64,000 bases of DNA, taken from the NCBI RefSeq assembly GCF_003259955.1, contig NZ_QLMK01000011.1:1-64000 (forward strand). Reading direction: 5' to 3'. Every line of letters starts with the position of its first letter. The stretch's first letter is position 1. The notes beneath the pieces were generated by a model. It ran no database searches, was not told the DNA's origin, and worked only from the letters and a program-made list of their open reading frames with translations. The stretch is from Falsochrobactrum ovis (GTDB lineage: Bacteria > Pseudomonadota > Alphaproteobacteria > Rhizobiales > Rhizobiaceae). Below are positions 8,596-17,584 of this stretch, piece after piece. Position numbers and translations under genes: made by a program.

Positions 8596-8956
8596 TTTGT
8601 CCGACGGCGAGGAACGATATGAACAGGCGAACGATAGAAATCGCTTTATCTATCAATAGCTTGTTTTGATGGGCTTGTCATCTTCTATCAAATATTCCGG
8701 GACGGGATTGCCACGGCTTGCCTGTTTTATACATCCGATGCGTCGGGCTCTGGCCCTGATCCTGAGGGCTGCGCTGCACGCGGTGGACACGCGGTGGACC
8801 AAAACACGAGGATAAAACAGATGCCCTGCTTGCTGAGGCAGCGGGAAATTAGATTTCCGAATCCGGATGTACTGTTCTGAAAGTAGGGAAGAAGAGAGGG
8901 AAGAAAAACTCTACTCGAAGAAAACGAAATAGAATCAATAATTAAAGCAAGTATAG
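8596..8956. other. Intergenic stretch between lacI-type gene and tRNA-Asn
   Basis: No convincing gene. An apparent frame at 8727-8990 (-) merely reads through the tRNA. An 11-bp unit (ACGCGGTGGAC) is repeated exactly in tandem at 8778-8788 and 8789-8799. The stretch lies at the 3' side of a tRNA gene, a common place for old integration scars, but no integrase fragment could be recognised. Confidence 0.5.
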
Positions 8957-9031
8957 TGGCTCCCCGGGCCGGATTCGAACCAGCGACCAACCGGTTAACA
9001 GCCGGTTGCTCTACCGCTGAGCTACCGGGGA
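8957..9031 (-). tRNA. tRNA-Asn (anticodon GTT)
   Basis: A full cloverleaf can be drawn on the minus strand: acceptor TCCCCGG pairs with CCGGGGA, the D arm contains AGCTCAGCGGTAGAGC, the anticodon loop CTGTTAA carries GTT, and the T arm GCTGGTTCGAATCCGGC has the invariant GGTTCGAATCC. The 3' CCA is encoded (8957-8959). Length is 75 nt with CCA. Confidence 0.95.
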
Positions 9032-9196
9032 ACAGTTGCTCAATGCGTCAGCGAGATGGCGTATAGCAAAAGGGTTTCACTTTTGCAAAGCCCTAAATGG
9101 TTTTTTTCAAACCTTTTTGCATTATGGTCGAGAAACCCCATATTATTTGTTATATTTCACCGTGAAAACGATGCCAAAGTGCGAAAGAACGCTCAA

Positions 9197-9475
9197 GTGA
9201 ACGACGAATCTGCTCATTATCCTAAAAAGCGCGCCATAGTGATTCTCGGGAAACGAATCCCTTTGCCACAGTCAGTCATCATGCGTAGGGCTCTGGGCGG
9301 TGCATTTGTTGCCGGAGGTTCGTTGGGGTTTCTTCCCGTGCTCGGATTCTGGATGATCCCGGTCGGTCTGATCATTTTGTCTCATGATTCTCATCGCGTC
9401 CGCCGTTTGCGTCGAAAAAGCGAAATTCACATTTGGCGTAAATGGCTTAAGCGGAGATCTGCCTCTATCGGCTAA
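9197..9475 (+). CDS. Small membrane protein with glycine-rich hydrophobic hairpin
   Basis: About 92 aa. The central segment (RRALGGAFVAGGSLGFLPVLG, then FWMIPVGLIILS) forms one or two membrane-buried stretches around a G-F-L-P-V-L-G turn, as in small PGPGW-like membrane proteins of Alphaproteobacteria. It ends in a strongly basic cytoplasmic tail (RRLRRKSEIHIWRKWLKRR). GTG 9197 is preferred; the same frame is open from ATG 9056, but that would begin almost inside the tRNA promoter region and adds an unconserved-looking leader. Function unknown. Confidence 0.6.
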   Translation: MNDESAHYPKKRAIVILGKRIPLPQSVIMRRALGGAFVAGGSLGFLPVLGFWMIPVGLIILSHDSHRVRRLRRKSEIHIWRKWLKRRSASIG

Positions 9476-9640
9476 TTCAAAGTCGCATCCTCTCAAGGCT
9501 TTGATTGAAGTTATTTTCGATTGCAATCATTTCGCTCTCGTTAAACGCTCCGCTGCGCCTATCTATTAAATTGCTAGGAAATTATAGGGTCGCCAAGTTC
9601 TTTAGAAGAACCGGCGTAAACTTGCGGAAAGCGAGGCTTC

Positions 9641-11563
9641 ATGGATCGCTTGAAAGAGCGTGCTTCTGCCACTCCTCCGCCAATGGCACTGGCGTCGCTG
9701 CGTTTGCCAACGCTTGCAGGTGTGGTCGTTGTGGTGGCCATCCTCTATTTTGCGAAAGAAGTGCTTTTGCCCTTGGCAATTGCGGTGCTGCTAACATTCA
9801 CGCTTGCACCCATCGTCTCAATGTTGCGGAGGGCTGGCTTTCCCCGGGTGCTTGCGGTGATCACCAGCGTTGCTGGAGGGTTCGTACTGATTGGGGTGTT
9901 CAGTATGATCGTCGCCTATCAAGTGTCGGAGGTGGCGCAGAATATTACGATTTATCAATATAATATCATTGAGAAAATCAGAACTTTGAAAGTAGCAGGA
10001 TCAGAAAACACTCTGCTGGAACGCATAAACCAATTTGCTGAACGGGTGGGAACCGAGCTTAACCGACAGGAAATCGAACCGCTGGCAGCCCCCACTGAGG
10101 AGCCCAAACCCGAACCTGTTCTGGTTGAGATATTTTCGCCGCGAGATTCCATTGAAACATTGGAAAATATTGTTGGGCAGTTGATTGGCCCACTTGCGAC
10201 TATGGGACTGGTGGTCGTTGTGGTGGTGTTCATGCTTTTGGAACGGGAGGAGCTTCGCGATCGCTTTATCCGACTTGTCGGCTATGGTGATTTACACCGC
10301 ACCACAGAAGCGCTCCAAGAGGCAGGAAGCCGGGTTGCACGATATTTACTCACGCAGTTGCTGGTCAATGTCACCTACGGGGTACCGCTCGGATTAGGGC
10401 TTTGGTTTTTAGGCATACCCAATGCAGTTTTATGGGGAATGCTCGCGGTGGTTTTGCGCTTTGTGCCCTATATTGGACCAGTCATAGCAGCAATCTTTCC
10501 GATATTTTTGGCCTTTGCCGTGGCTCCTGGGTGGGAACTGCTGCTCTGGACGATCGCGCTGATTTTGATCATCGAACTTATTAGCAATAATGTGATTGAA
10601 CCTTGGCTTTATGGGACCCGCACCGGGCTTTCGCCCTTAGCAATTATTGTATCAGCAATTTTCTGGACGTGGTTATGGGGACCGGTCGGGCTGGTTTTGT
10701 CGACACCGCTAACCGTTTGCCTGGTTGTACTGGGACGGCACGTGCCTCAGTTTGAATTTCTGGAAATTCTCTTTGGTTCCGAACCGGTACTTGATCCAAA
10801 AGAACGTCTATATCAGAGGCTCTTATCAGGCGATCCCGACGAGGCCACCGATAATGCGGAGGAAATTTTAGAAGAAAAATATCTGGCAGAATATTACGGC
10901 TCGGTTGCAATTCCGGCATTATTGTTGGGCGAGCAAGATCGCATCCGGGGCGCACTGTCCGACCCGCAATTAAAGCAAGTGGCAGATAGCGCACGGCTAT
11001 TGGTGGCCAATTTAGAGCAGATTGCTAATGAGGAAGAGGATAGCGACGAGCAGGTTTCTGTCGAAGCGCCAGATGCAGAGAAAGGGGAGGCCGCGCTGGA
11101 ACTCCCCAATGGCGGAGGTAAATATGTGCTGTGTTTTGGCGGTCGGGGAGTGCTTGACGATGTTGCTGCCGCGATGTTGGCGCAGGTGCTTGATGTTCAG
11201 GGTGCAGAAACCATGGCTCTTGCTCATTCTGCGTTACAGCCGGCAAGTCTCGCTGCTTTACAACTGGATAATACAACCGCGATTGTCGTGAATTTTCTCA
11301 ATGTTGAATCCGCACGCAAAGCCCGGTTTTCGGTTCGCCGTCTTAAACGATTACATAAGAGTGCCCGCATAGGGCTTGCTCTTTGGGGAGCGGACAAAGA
11401 ATTTGATCTGAAACCGATACAGGAAGAGACACAGGCAGATTTCGTCGTTCGAACGATGTCGGATGCGGTGGTGGAATGTCTATCAGATGCTGAGCCAAAA
11501 CCTTTCATACGGGGGCAATCAAAAGTGTTTTCTCCTATACGTGCCGTGCAGAAAGTCAAATAG
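9641..11563 (+). CDS. AI-2E family transporter-like membrane protein with long C-terminal extension
   Basis: 640-aa inner-membrane protein. Residues about 25-370 form the AI-2E (PerM/TqsA) domain: two N-terminal helices, a soluble insert rich in Pro/Glu (PLAAPTEEPKPEPVLVEIFS), then a five- to six-helix block with VVLRFVPYIGPVIAAIFPIF and the family motif near ISNNVIEPWLYGTRTGLSPLA. Characterised members export autoinducer-2 or act as sodium/proton antiporters; the substrate is unknown here. Ordinary members are 350-400 aa, so the roughly 270-residue cytoplasmic tail is notable. A terminator follows. Confidence 0.8.
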   Translation: MDRLKERASATPPPMALASLRLPTLAGVVVVVAILYFAKEVLLPLAIAVLLTFTLAPIVSMLRRAGFPRVLAVITSVAGGFVLIGVFSMIVAYQVSEVAQNITIYQYNIIEKIRTLKVAGSENTLLERINQFAERVGTELNRQEIEPLAAPTEEPKPEPVLVEIFSPRDSIETLENIVGQLIGPLATMGLVVVVVVFMLLEREELRDRFIRLVGYGDLHRTTEALQEAGSRVARYLLTQLLVNVTYGVPLGLGLWFLGIPNAVLWGMLAVVLRFVPYIGPVIAAIFPIFLAFAVAPGWELLLWTIALILIIELISNNVIEPWLYGTRTGLSPLAIIVSAIFWTWLWGPVGLVLSTPLTVCLVVLGRHVPQFEFLEILFGSEPVLDPKERLYQRLLSGDPDEATDNAEEILEEKYLAEYYGSVAIPALLLGEQDRIRGALSDPQLKQVADSARLLVANLEQIANEEEDSDEQVSVEAPDAEKGEAALELPNGGGKYVLCFGGRGVLDDVAAAMLAQVLDVQGAETMALAHSALQPASLAALQLDNTTAIVVNFLNVESARKARFSVRRLKRLHKSARIGLALWGADKEFDLKPIQEETQADFVVRTMSDAVVECLSDAEPKPFIRGQSKVFSPIRAVQKVK

Positions 11564-11595
11564 GCGCTATAAACGTGCCAGCTTGATTAGTTAGC

Positions 11596-11626
11596 AATTC
11601 GGCGCCATTTGACGCCGAATTTCTTA
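11596..11626. terminator. Bidirectional terminator between convergent genes
   Basis: A perfect 9-bp stem (AATTCGGCG/CGCCGAATT) with an 8-base loop is followed by TTTCTT on + and preceded by A/T-rich sequence for -. It sits between the AI-2E-like gene (+) and the OmpA-family gene (-). Confidence 0.7.
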
Positions 11627-11634
11627 GTGATGCA

Positions 11635-13644
11635 TCAACGTTGTGCAACTGGACGGACCAAAGGCGTAATTCGCCGGATCGTGACACGACGGTTTTCCTG
11701 TTCGGCCGCTTGCGTTTTGATTTTTAGGTAGCGCTCGCCATATCCTTGAGTGACAAGATTTTCCGCTGGCACATCGTAAACGTCGCTGAGTAAAATCGCG
11801 ACAGATTCCGCTCTCTGATCGGACAAAACCAAGTTGGAGCGATCCGAGCCGACAGCATCGGTATGACCTTCGATAAGGAAAGTCTCGCCAGGATCTTTTT
11901 CAAGCGCTTTTTGGATAGCATCCGCCACTTTACGCAGGGTTTTTGCCTGCGACAGCGAGACTTCAGCGCTACCTGTCGCAAATTCTATTGTATCCAGATC
12001 AACCCGCCGCATCTTATCGCGCAATCGGGCCGAATGTCTGACTTCCTCAAGTGTGTAAAGACGTTCGACAGGCTCAACGGGAGGCTGTGTAAAAAACTCA
12101 TAAAGATCGGCATCAGGTTCGTCCGAAACATCAATCATATATTCAGATGCCGGAATAGAAAGCCGCATTGGCGGAAGATCATAACCCACATCAATGAATG
12201 ATCCGCGCGGGTTATGTTCATATTCTGGTGCGTATAGTAGGAGATATTCATCGCCATCGCGATCTATGCGCGAGCGTTGAAGAACGTCGCCATAGCGATC
12301 ATAGAGGGTTACAACCCGATATCCGCCGGGGCGTATAATGGTTTCACGCAGACGTCCGTGAGGCAATTCTTCGTAAAAGCTGTCTTGGGCGTTTCGGCGC
12401 AGGCGCGGACGAGCATCATTGCGCACAACACTTCGATTGCCGACATCAAGCACCACACGATGGTCGAGGCGCTCGACCACGCGGATATTTTCATGTCGAT
12501 TATCGGTATTATTGACGGTCTTATTGTTCACGACAGTGTTGTTGATGATATTAGTCGTTTCCGGCACAGCAAAAGCTGGCGCTTCTTCGATCCGTCTGCC
12601 TTCTTGGCTGAGATTAGCTTTTATCGCGCTAGGAAGATCTTCGGGGATTTCTTGCCTTACTGATGATTGGGCAGCGGCATCGTCTTTCGGGAGGACGGAA
12701 TTTTCCTCAGTATCGCTTTGTTCTACATGCTCTTTGCGGCGCGGAGCGTCTGACTGCTCAGCGCCCATATTTTCCGCATCCTTATTGCTATCGAGAATTG
12801 CCGCACCATTATCGACCGGCAAAACCACATCTTCATCGGTTTCAGCGGGCGCCTCAATGGCATTGGGTTTTGGTTCCTGTTCGGGTTGTATCGGGTCTCT
12901 AGGCTGCTGTTTCCCAGCGGGTTGCTCTTTAAGAGCCGGAGCAGAATTTTGGGGCTGGTTGGTTGCATCAGATGGTGGCGCGACCTGCTCCCGCGCATCT
13001 GGTTTAGCGGGTTCGGGCGGCACTTCATCTGCTGGTGAAGCGGGAACTCGTTCTGGCTCGGCGGATTTTTCAATCTCTCGCTGGCTGCGTTCGGCTTCTT
13101 TCTTAGCCTGGTCTTCAATAGCCTTTTGCTCTTCCAGTTGACGCTGGTTTTCTTGCTCTGCGGCCTTTTTTTGCTCCTCCGCCTGTCGCTGGGCTTCCTC
13201 TTCGACAGCTTTTTGATCTTGTTCTGTTTGCTGTTTTGCTTTTTTCGCTTCGGCCTCAAGCTCTTGAGCTTGGCGTTCCGCCTCTTTTTCAGTGGCTTTG
13301 CGCTGGGCTTCCGCCTGTCGTGCGGCTTCTTCCTCGGCTGCCTTTTGCTCGGCCTGTGCTTGCTCACGGGCCTTCTGCGCCTCTTCCTCAAGCTCGCGCT
13401 CTTGCCGTTTTCTCTCTTCTTCTGCCGCCTTCATCTGTTCATCTGCTTGGCGTTGAATTTCATTGGCGTCCGATTGAACAGGTGGTTGCTCGGGAGGTAA
13501 TGGTTCTCTATTTGCCGGCGCAGCGTCCTCTTGTGCCAGAATTATCGGAGTGGTGATTTCCTCGGCTTCAGTCGCTTGAGACCAAAGCGCGACTGAGAAT
13601 ACTGGCAAAGCGACGGTTGCTAAAAGCCTTGAGCGAAGTGACAT
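11635..13644 (-). CDS. OmpA-family envelope protein with long charged coiled-coil region
   Basis: 669-aa exported protein. It has a signal peptide (MSLRSRLLATVALPVFSVAL then QATEAEE), a long Glu/Lys/Arg/Gln/Ala-rich repetitive region at about 60-200 (units of EEAQRQAEEQKKAAEQE type) predicted as helical coiled coil, then a Pro-rich linker. A central domain contains VVLDVGNRSVVRND and RPGGYRVVTLYDRYG. The C-terminal OmpA/MotB peptidoglycan-binding domain (about 550-660) shows FATGSAEVS, IEGHTDAVGSDRSNLVLSD and GYGERYLK. It probably tethers the outer envelope to peptidoglycan. AAGGAG precedes ATG 13644. Confidence 0.85.
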   Translation of the reverse strand: MSLRSRLLATVALPVFSVALWSQATEAEEITTPIILAQEDAAPANREPLPPEQPPVQSDANEIQRQADEQMKAAEEERKRQERELEEEAQKAREQAQAEQKAAEEEAARQAEAQRKATEKEAERQAQELEAEAKKAKQQTEQDQKAVEEEAQRQAEEQKKAAEQENQRQLEEQKAIEDQAKKEAERSQREIEKSAEPERVPASPADEVPPEPAKPDAREQVAPPSDATNQPQNSAPALKEQPAGKQQPRDPIQPEQEPKPNAIEAPAETDEDVVLPVDNGAAILDSNKDAENMGAEQSDAPRRKEHVEQSDTEENSVLPKDDAAAQSSVRQEIPEDLPSAIKANLSQEGRRIEEAPAFAVPETTNIINNTVVNNKTVNNTDNRHENIRVVERLDHRVVLDVGNRSVVRNDARPRLRRNAQDSFYEELPHGRLRETIIRPGGYRVVTLYDRYGDVLQRSRIDRDGDEYLLLYAPEYEHNPRGSFIDVGYDLPPMRLSIPASEYMIDVSDEPDADLYEFFTQPPVEPVERLYTLEEVRHSARLRDKMRRVDLDTIEFATGSAEVSLSQAKTLRKVADAIQKALEKDPGETFLIEGHTDAVGSDRSNLVLSDQRAESVAILLSDVYDVPAENLVTQGYGERYLKIKTQAAEQENRRVTIRRITPLVRPVAQR

Positions 13645-13819
13645 TCCATACTCCTTAAAAGGTAGAATTTAGCGCTCTGAAAACACACATCGTTGGTTTC
13701 TTGCGAAAATGACAATTCCGCCCCCCCGGCACGCCCGACACATAATCAGAGCAATGGTGCCAAAAGAGACGTTTTGAGAGCGCTAAAGTTCCATTGAAGT
13801 ATTCGCGCTGAATAAATTT

Positions 13820-13840
13820 CCGTATATTTTGAATATACGG
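13820..13840. promoter_or_regulatory. Perfect inverted repeat in the ompA-like/enuR intergenic region
   Basis: CCGTATATT-TTG-AATATACGG: two perfect 9-bp arms around 3 bp, in the 323-bp region between the divergent OmpA-family and EnuR genes. It has the size and symmetry of a dimeric regulator site. Which of the two flanking promoters it serves, and which protein binds, cannot be told from sequence. Confidence 0.5.
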
Positions 13841-13967
13841 TCGCGCGAGTTCGGGGGGGAGCCTGCAAATTCTGTGATTTGCGTGAAAATGGATCAGAAA
13901 CTGCTTCTGAAATCTGCGGCGTCAGGCTAAATTGTCATGATTGTTCTAGAAATGATAGGGTTAATTG

Positions 13968-15392
13968 ATGGCTGGTCATGACAATGTGGGCGGCGCGCTG
14001 TGGCTGCCGGTGCTCGAAAAGCGCAAGGGCATGACCAAACATCGGCTTTTAACCGAGAAAATCGTTGAAGATATTGAACGCGGCATCCTCCAGCCTGCAA
14101 CGCGCATGCCCACCCATCGCGAGCTGGCGCATCGAACAGGACTTTCAGTCCAAACGGTCAGTATCAGCTATAAGGAAGCAGAACGTCGCGGCTATTTGCG
14201 CGGTGAGGTGGGACGCGGGACTTTTGTTTGTAATCGTATAACAGAACGCGCTGGTCGTTTCATGCTTGATCGGGCCCCGGGTGAGGCGGTAGATTTATCA
14301 ATTGTCCGTGCGGTTTATACAGAAGCACATGAGAGTGCATCTCAGCAATTATTCGAAAAATTAAGCCAGATTGAAAATGCCAGTTTCATGCGGCCTTGCA
14401 GGCCCATCGCCGGGCTTGATCGGCATCGCATGATCGGACGTGACTGGCTTCGCAAGCTGTCAGTGGACGTTGATCCGGGGCGCATCATCATCACCAATGG
14501 CGCGGCCCATGGTTTGTTTCTTGCAATAGCAGCGGTGGTGCAGCCGGGCGAAGTTGTATTGACAGAAAGCCTTACCGATCATGGCATTATCGGGCTTGCG
14601 AATGTGCTAGGTTTTACACTGCGTGGTCTTCCCACGGATGACCAGGGTATTTTGCCGGATGCGTTTGAAGTTGCGTGTGCTGCGGGCGATGTTAAAGCGC
14701 TGGTGATGATCCCGACGCTTGGCAATCCAACCAGCCATCTCATGGGCGCTGAACGAAGAATTGCTATCGCTGAAATTGCCCGGCGTTTTGGCGTTTTTGT
14801 TATCGAGGATGAAGTTTATAAACCGATCATTGAAGAGAAATTACCATCAATGACGGAGCTGCTGCCCGAGCACGGTTTTTTTGTTACTAGTTTTACCAAG
14901 ACGGTTATGACCGGTTTGCGTACGGGCTATCTTGTGGTTCCTGCCCATTATTCTATCAGGGTGACGTCTATTTTGCGGGTTACCAGCTGGAGCGGGGTAA
15001 ATCTGGTTGCAGAAATGGCCAGCCGATGGATTGAAGACGGGACAACCGAAAAACTTTTGGAAATCCAACGCGAAGAATTACGATCACGCCAGACGCTCGT
15101 TCAAGATATTCTTGGCGAACATTTGGATGGCAGCAATCCGCTTTCGCTTTGTGCTTGGTTGCGTATTCCGGCCAATTGGACTGAAGACGGATTGGTCAGG
15201 GCGTTAGCGAGCAAAGGTGTGGCAGCGACACCGTCAGAGCCTTTTGTCGTAGGCAGTGACCGCGATAAAGGTGGATTGCGCATATGTCTTGGCGGTCGCT
15301 TATCCCGATCATCTCTCCAAAATGCTTTGGAAACAATCCGCGAAACCTTCGCGCAATTGCCGCCTATCTATGATGTCAGCGCTATTGCTTAA
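13968..15392 (+). CDS. enuR: EnuR-type MocR/GntR-family regulator of ectoine utilisation
   Basis: 474-aa fusion of an N-terminal GntR winged helix (about 20-85; PTHRELAHRTGLSVQTVSIS, GRGTFV) and an inactive aminotransferase-like domain. The PLP-binding lysine is recognisable in SFTKTVMTGLRTGY, with the aspartate block EDEVYKP before it. EnuR proteins hold PLP and sense N-alpha-acetyl-diaminobutyrate or diaminobutyrate made by DoeA/DoeB, releasing repression of ectoine genes (known for the family). Position next to ehuA, convergent with the uptake operon, supports the assignment. ATG 13968 follows an in-frame TTG. Confidence 0.82.
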   Translation: MAGHDNVGGALWLPVLEKRKGMTKHRLLTEKIVEDIERGILQPATRMPTHRELAHRTGLSVQTVSISYKEAERRGYLRGEVGRGTFVCNRITERAGRFMLDRAPGEAVDLSIVRAVYTEAHESASQQLFEKLSQIENASFMRPCRPIAGLDRHRMIGRDWLRKLSVDVDPGRIIITNGAAHGLFLAIAAVVQPGEVVLTESLTDHGIIGLANVLGFTLRGLPTDDQGILPDAFEVACAAGDVKALVMIPTLGNPTSHLMGAERRIAIAEIARRFGVFVIEDEVYKPIIEEKLPSMTELLPEHGFFVTSFTKTVMTGLRTGYLVVPAHYSIRVTSILRVTSWSGVNLVAEMASRWIEDGTTEKLLEIQREELRSRQTLVQDILGEHLDGSNPLSLCAWLRIPANWTEDGLVRALASKGVAATPSEPFVVGSDRDKGGLRICLGGRLSRSSLQNALETIRETFAQLPPIYDVSAIA

Positions 15393-15408
15393 AACAAGCA
15401 ACCATCCG

Positions 15409-16173
15409 TTAGATGACGGATTGTAGAAATTCTTTCGTACGTTCTTGGGTTGGTGCTTGAAAAATTTCATCCGGCGTTCCCTGTTCGCAAATTTTCCCTT
15501 TATCGAAAAAGCAAACCCGGTCTGAAACTTCGCGAGCAAAGCGCATTTCGTGTGTGACCAGTAGCATTGTCAAATCATGTTCCTGCGCCAGGCTGCGGAT
15601 GACTGCCAGCACTTCGCCAACCAATTGCGGATCAAGCGCTGAAGTCGGCTCATCGAAAAGAAGGACGCGCGGCCGCATTGCAAGCGCGCGAGCAATGGCT
15701 ACGCGTTGCTGTTGACCGCCGGAAAGCTGGGAGGGAAAATGATCTTTTTTATCGGTCAAACCGACCAGAGATAGCAATTCAAGCGCGCGTGCTTCCGCTT
15801 CATCGCGTTTCATTTTAAGCACGTGGATTGGTGCCTCCACAATATTACGTAAAACCGACATATGCGGAAAAAGATTGAAGCTTTGGAACACCATCCCCAC
15901 ATGGTTTCTAATCTTGCGCAAATGCGCTTCGCTCGCCAGAAACCGGCCTCTTCCATTGGGTTCATGATAGGACATGCCGGCAAGTTCCAGCGTGCCTTCC
16001 TGGAAAGGTTCAAGCGTCATGAGAATGCGTAGAACAGTGGATTTTCCAGAACCGGAAGGCCCGATCAGCGTAACTTTTTCACCGGTTTTAACCGAAAAAT
16101 TAAAGCGATCCAGCACGGTCAATGCGCCGAAGCGCTTGGTTACGTCCGCAAAGCGGATAATTTCTTCGGTCAT
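15409..16173 (-). CDS. ehuA: Ectoine/hydroxyectoine ABC transporter ATP-binding protein EhuA
   Basis: 254-aa polar-amino-acid type ATPase energising the Ehu importer. Walker [10 protein letters not shown] near residue 37, Q-loop [12 protein letters not shown], signature [15 protein letters not shown] and Walker [14 protein letters not shown] are intact. It is the last gene of the minus-strand eut/doe/ehu series and overlaps ehuD by four bases, so it is coupled to it. The family alone would only say amino acid uptake; ectoine is assigned from the neighbouring DoeA, DoeB, EutB, EutC and EnuR genes. Confidence 0.85.
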   Translation of the reverse strand: MTEEIIRFADVTKRFGALTVLDRFNFSVKTGEKVTLIGPSGSGKSTVLRILMTLEPFQEGTLELAGMSYHEPNGRGRFLASEAHLRKIRNHVGMVFQSFNLFPHMSVLRNIVEAPIHVLKMKRDEAEARALELLSLVGLTDKKDHFPSQLSGGQQQRVAIARALAMRPRVLLFDEPTSALDPQLVGEVLAVIRSLAQEHDLTMLLVTHEMRFAREVSDRVCFFDKGKICEQGTPDEIFQAPTQERTKEFLQSVI

Positions 16174-16862
16174 TTTAATGCAATCCCGTTCTTTGGAAGA
16201 GTTCGTTCAAGCCACCGGATGCCGGCAGAGCAGATCAGGGTGAGGATGAGGAAAATCATCCCGACCATGGAAAGCGGCACCAGATATTCAAAAGTGCGGT
16301 CGCCGATCATATTGGCGAGATTGAGCATATCGACAATACTGACCACCGAGAGCACCGGGGTCTCTTTGAGCATTGAGACCAGATAGTTACCCATGGTTGG
16401 AATGATGCGGGGGACGGCTTGCGGAATGACAATATCCCGATAGGTCCGCCATGGGGTTAGATTAAGCGCCCGTGCCGCCTCCCATTGACCGCGTGCAATA
16501 GCTTCAATTCCGCCGCGATAAACTTCTGATGTGTAGGCGGAATATTGCAGGCCCAAGGCAATCGCGCCTGTCAAAAAGGCCGGCAGAATAATCCCATAAA
16601 CCGGCAAGACGTAATAGAGAAAGAAAAGCTGCACGAGCAAAGGTGTGTCGCGCAGAAATTCGACGATCACTGCCGTTGGCCAAGAGATAAAGACAAAACG
16701 GCTCCGCCGCATAAGCGCAAAGATTAGGCCCAACACCAACGCGATGCCAAAGCCCGCAGCCGCTGCTTTAAGCGTTACCGTCAGGCCGATTGCGAGAATG
16801 GGCAGGATAGAGATAGCAAAAGTGAATGGGGTGGTGGTATCCCACGCATAACCGTAAATCAT
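16170..16862 (-). CDS. ehuD: Ectoine/hydroxyectoine ABC transporter permease EhuD
   Basis: 230-aa polar-amino-acid type (HisM/ArtM) permease with about five helices. The docking loop is visible near residues 135-160 ([18 protein letters not shown]), followed by [20 protein letters not shown]. It overlaps ehuC upstream and ehuA downstream by four bases each. The ehuC/ehuD names are given by order in the operon and could be swapped. Confidence 0.82.
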   Translation of the reverse strand: MIYGYAWDTTTPFTFAISILPILAIGLTVTLKAAAAGFGIALVLGLIFALMRRSRFVFISWPTAVIVEFLRDTPLLVQLFFLYYVLPVYGIILPAFLTGAIALGLQYSAYTSEVYRGGIEAIARGQWEAARALNLTPWRTYRDIVIPQAVPRIIPTMGNYLVSMLKETPVLSVVSIVDMLNLANMIGDRTFEYLVPLSMVGMIFLILTLICSAGIRWLERTLPKNGIALK

Positions 16863-17518
16863 GCGAAACCTCCCACCATCATACGGCGTTTCAAATAGCG
16901 CTCCAGCCAGCGGATTGCTGCAGCCAGAACAAGCGCCATTGCGAAATAACCAAGCAATGTGAGCGAATAAATCGTAACACTATCAAGCGTTAGATTACGC
17001 AATCGCTGCGCCTGAAATGTCAGGTCACTAATTGCAATAAGCGATGCCAGCGCTGTGTCTTTGAGATTATGAATGGCAAGATTGCCAAAAGCTGGCATCA
17101 TTTCCACCACCGCTTGAGGCAGAATGACATGAAAGAGCGTATGACCTCTGCTGAAATTTAGCGCGCGCGCAGCTTCATGCTGTGCTTCGGGTACCGATTG
17201 GAGCGCTCCGCGAACCACTTCCGCGCCATAAGCGCCGATATTTAGCCCTAATCCAACAATCCCAGTGGTGATTGGATCAAAGGAAACACCCATCAGGGGC
17301 AGGGCATAATAAAGCCAAAATAGCTGCACCAGCAGCGATGTGCCGCGAAAAATCTCAATATAGACAACAGCAATTTTGGACAGGATCGGCCCACCCGCAA
17401 AACGGGCTATGCCAGCAGTAAAGGCCATAATCGTGCCCAGAGTTAATGAACACAGCGCCAAAAGTGCTGTTATTTGCGCGCCTTTGAAAAGGGCGGGAAG
17501 ATATTCGGTCCAATGCAT
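16859..17518 (-). CDS. ehuC: Ectoine/hydroxyectoine ABC transporter permease EhuC
   Basis: 219-aa permease partner of EhuD. The N-terminus enters the membrane almost at once (ITALLALCSLTLGTIMAF). The ATPase-docking loop is RGALQSVPEAQHEAARALNF and the conserved PQAVVEMMPAFGN follows. A GC-rich hairpin separates it from ehuB. It would form the channel with EhuD. Confidence 0.82.
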   Translation of the reverse strand: MHWTEYLPALFKGAQITALLALCSLTLGTIMAFTAGIARFAGGPILSKIAVVYIEIFRGTSLLVQLFWLYYALPLMGVSFDPITTGIVGLGLNIGAYGAEVVRGALQSVPEAQHEAARALNFSRGHTLFHVILPQAVVEMMPAFGNLAIHNLKDTALASLIAISDLTFQAQRLRNLTLDSVTIYSLTLLGYFAMALVLAAAIRWLERYLKRRMMVGGFA

Positions 17519-17544
17519 TGGGCCTCTCCCGATGGTAATGAGAA

Positions 17545-17574
17545 AGCCCGCCGCACCAAAGCGTTACGGCGGGT
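17545..17574 (-). promoter_or_regulatory. Intra-operon hairpin between ehuB and ehuC
   Basis: On the minus strand ACCCGCCG pairs with CGGCGGGC (8 bp, one G-T pair) around a 13-base loop, followed by TTTC. It lies in the 66-bp gap between binding-protein and permease genes and may protect the ehuB message or attenuate the genes downstream. Confidence 0.6.
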
Positions 17575-17584
17575 GCTATGTCGT

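Noticed and set aside
8727-8990. 87-aa frame on the minus strand
   Set aside because: It begins inside tRNA-Asn (the N-S-N-P-A-R reading is the T arm) and has no protein-like features afterwards.
12419-13141. 240-aa frame on + across the OmpA-family gene
   Set aside because: Ser/Leu-rich antisense shadow of the repetitive charged region of the OmpA-family gene.
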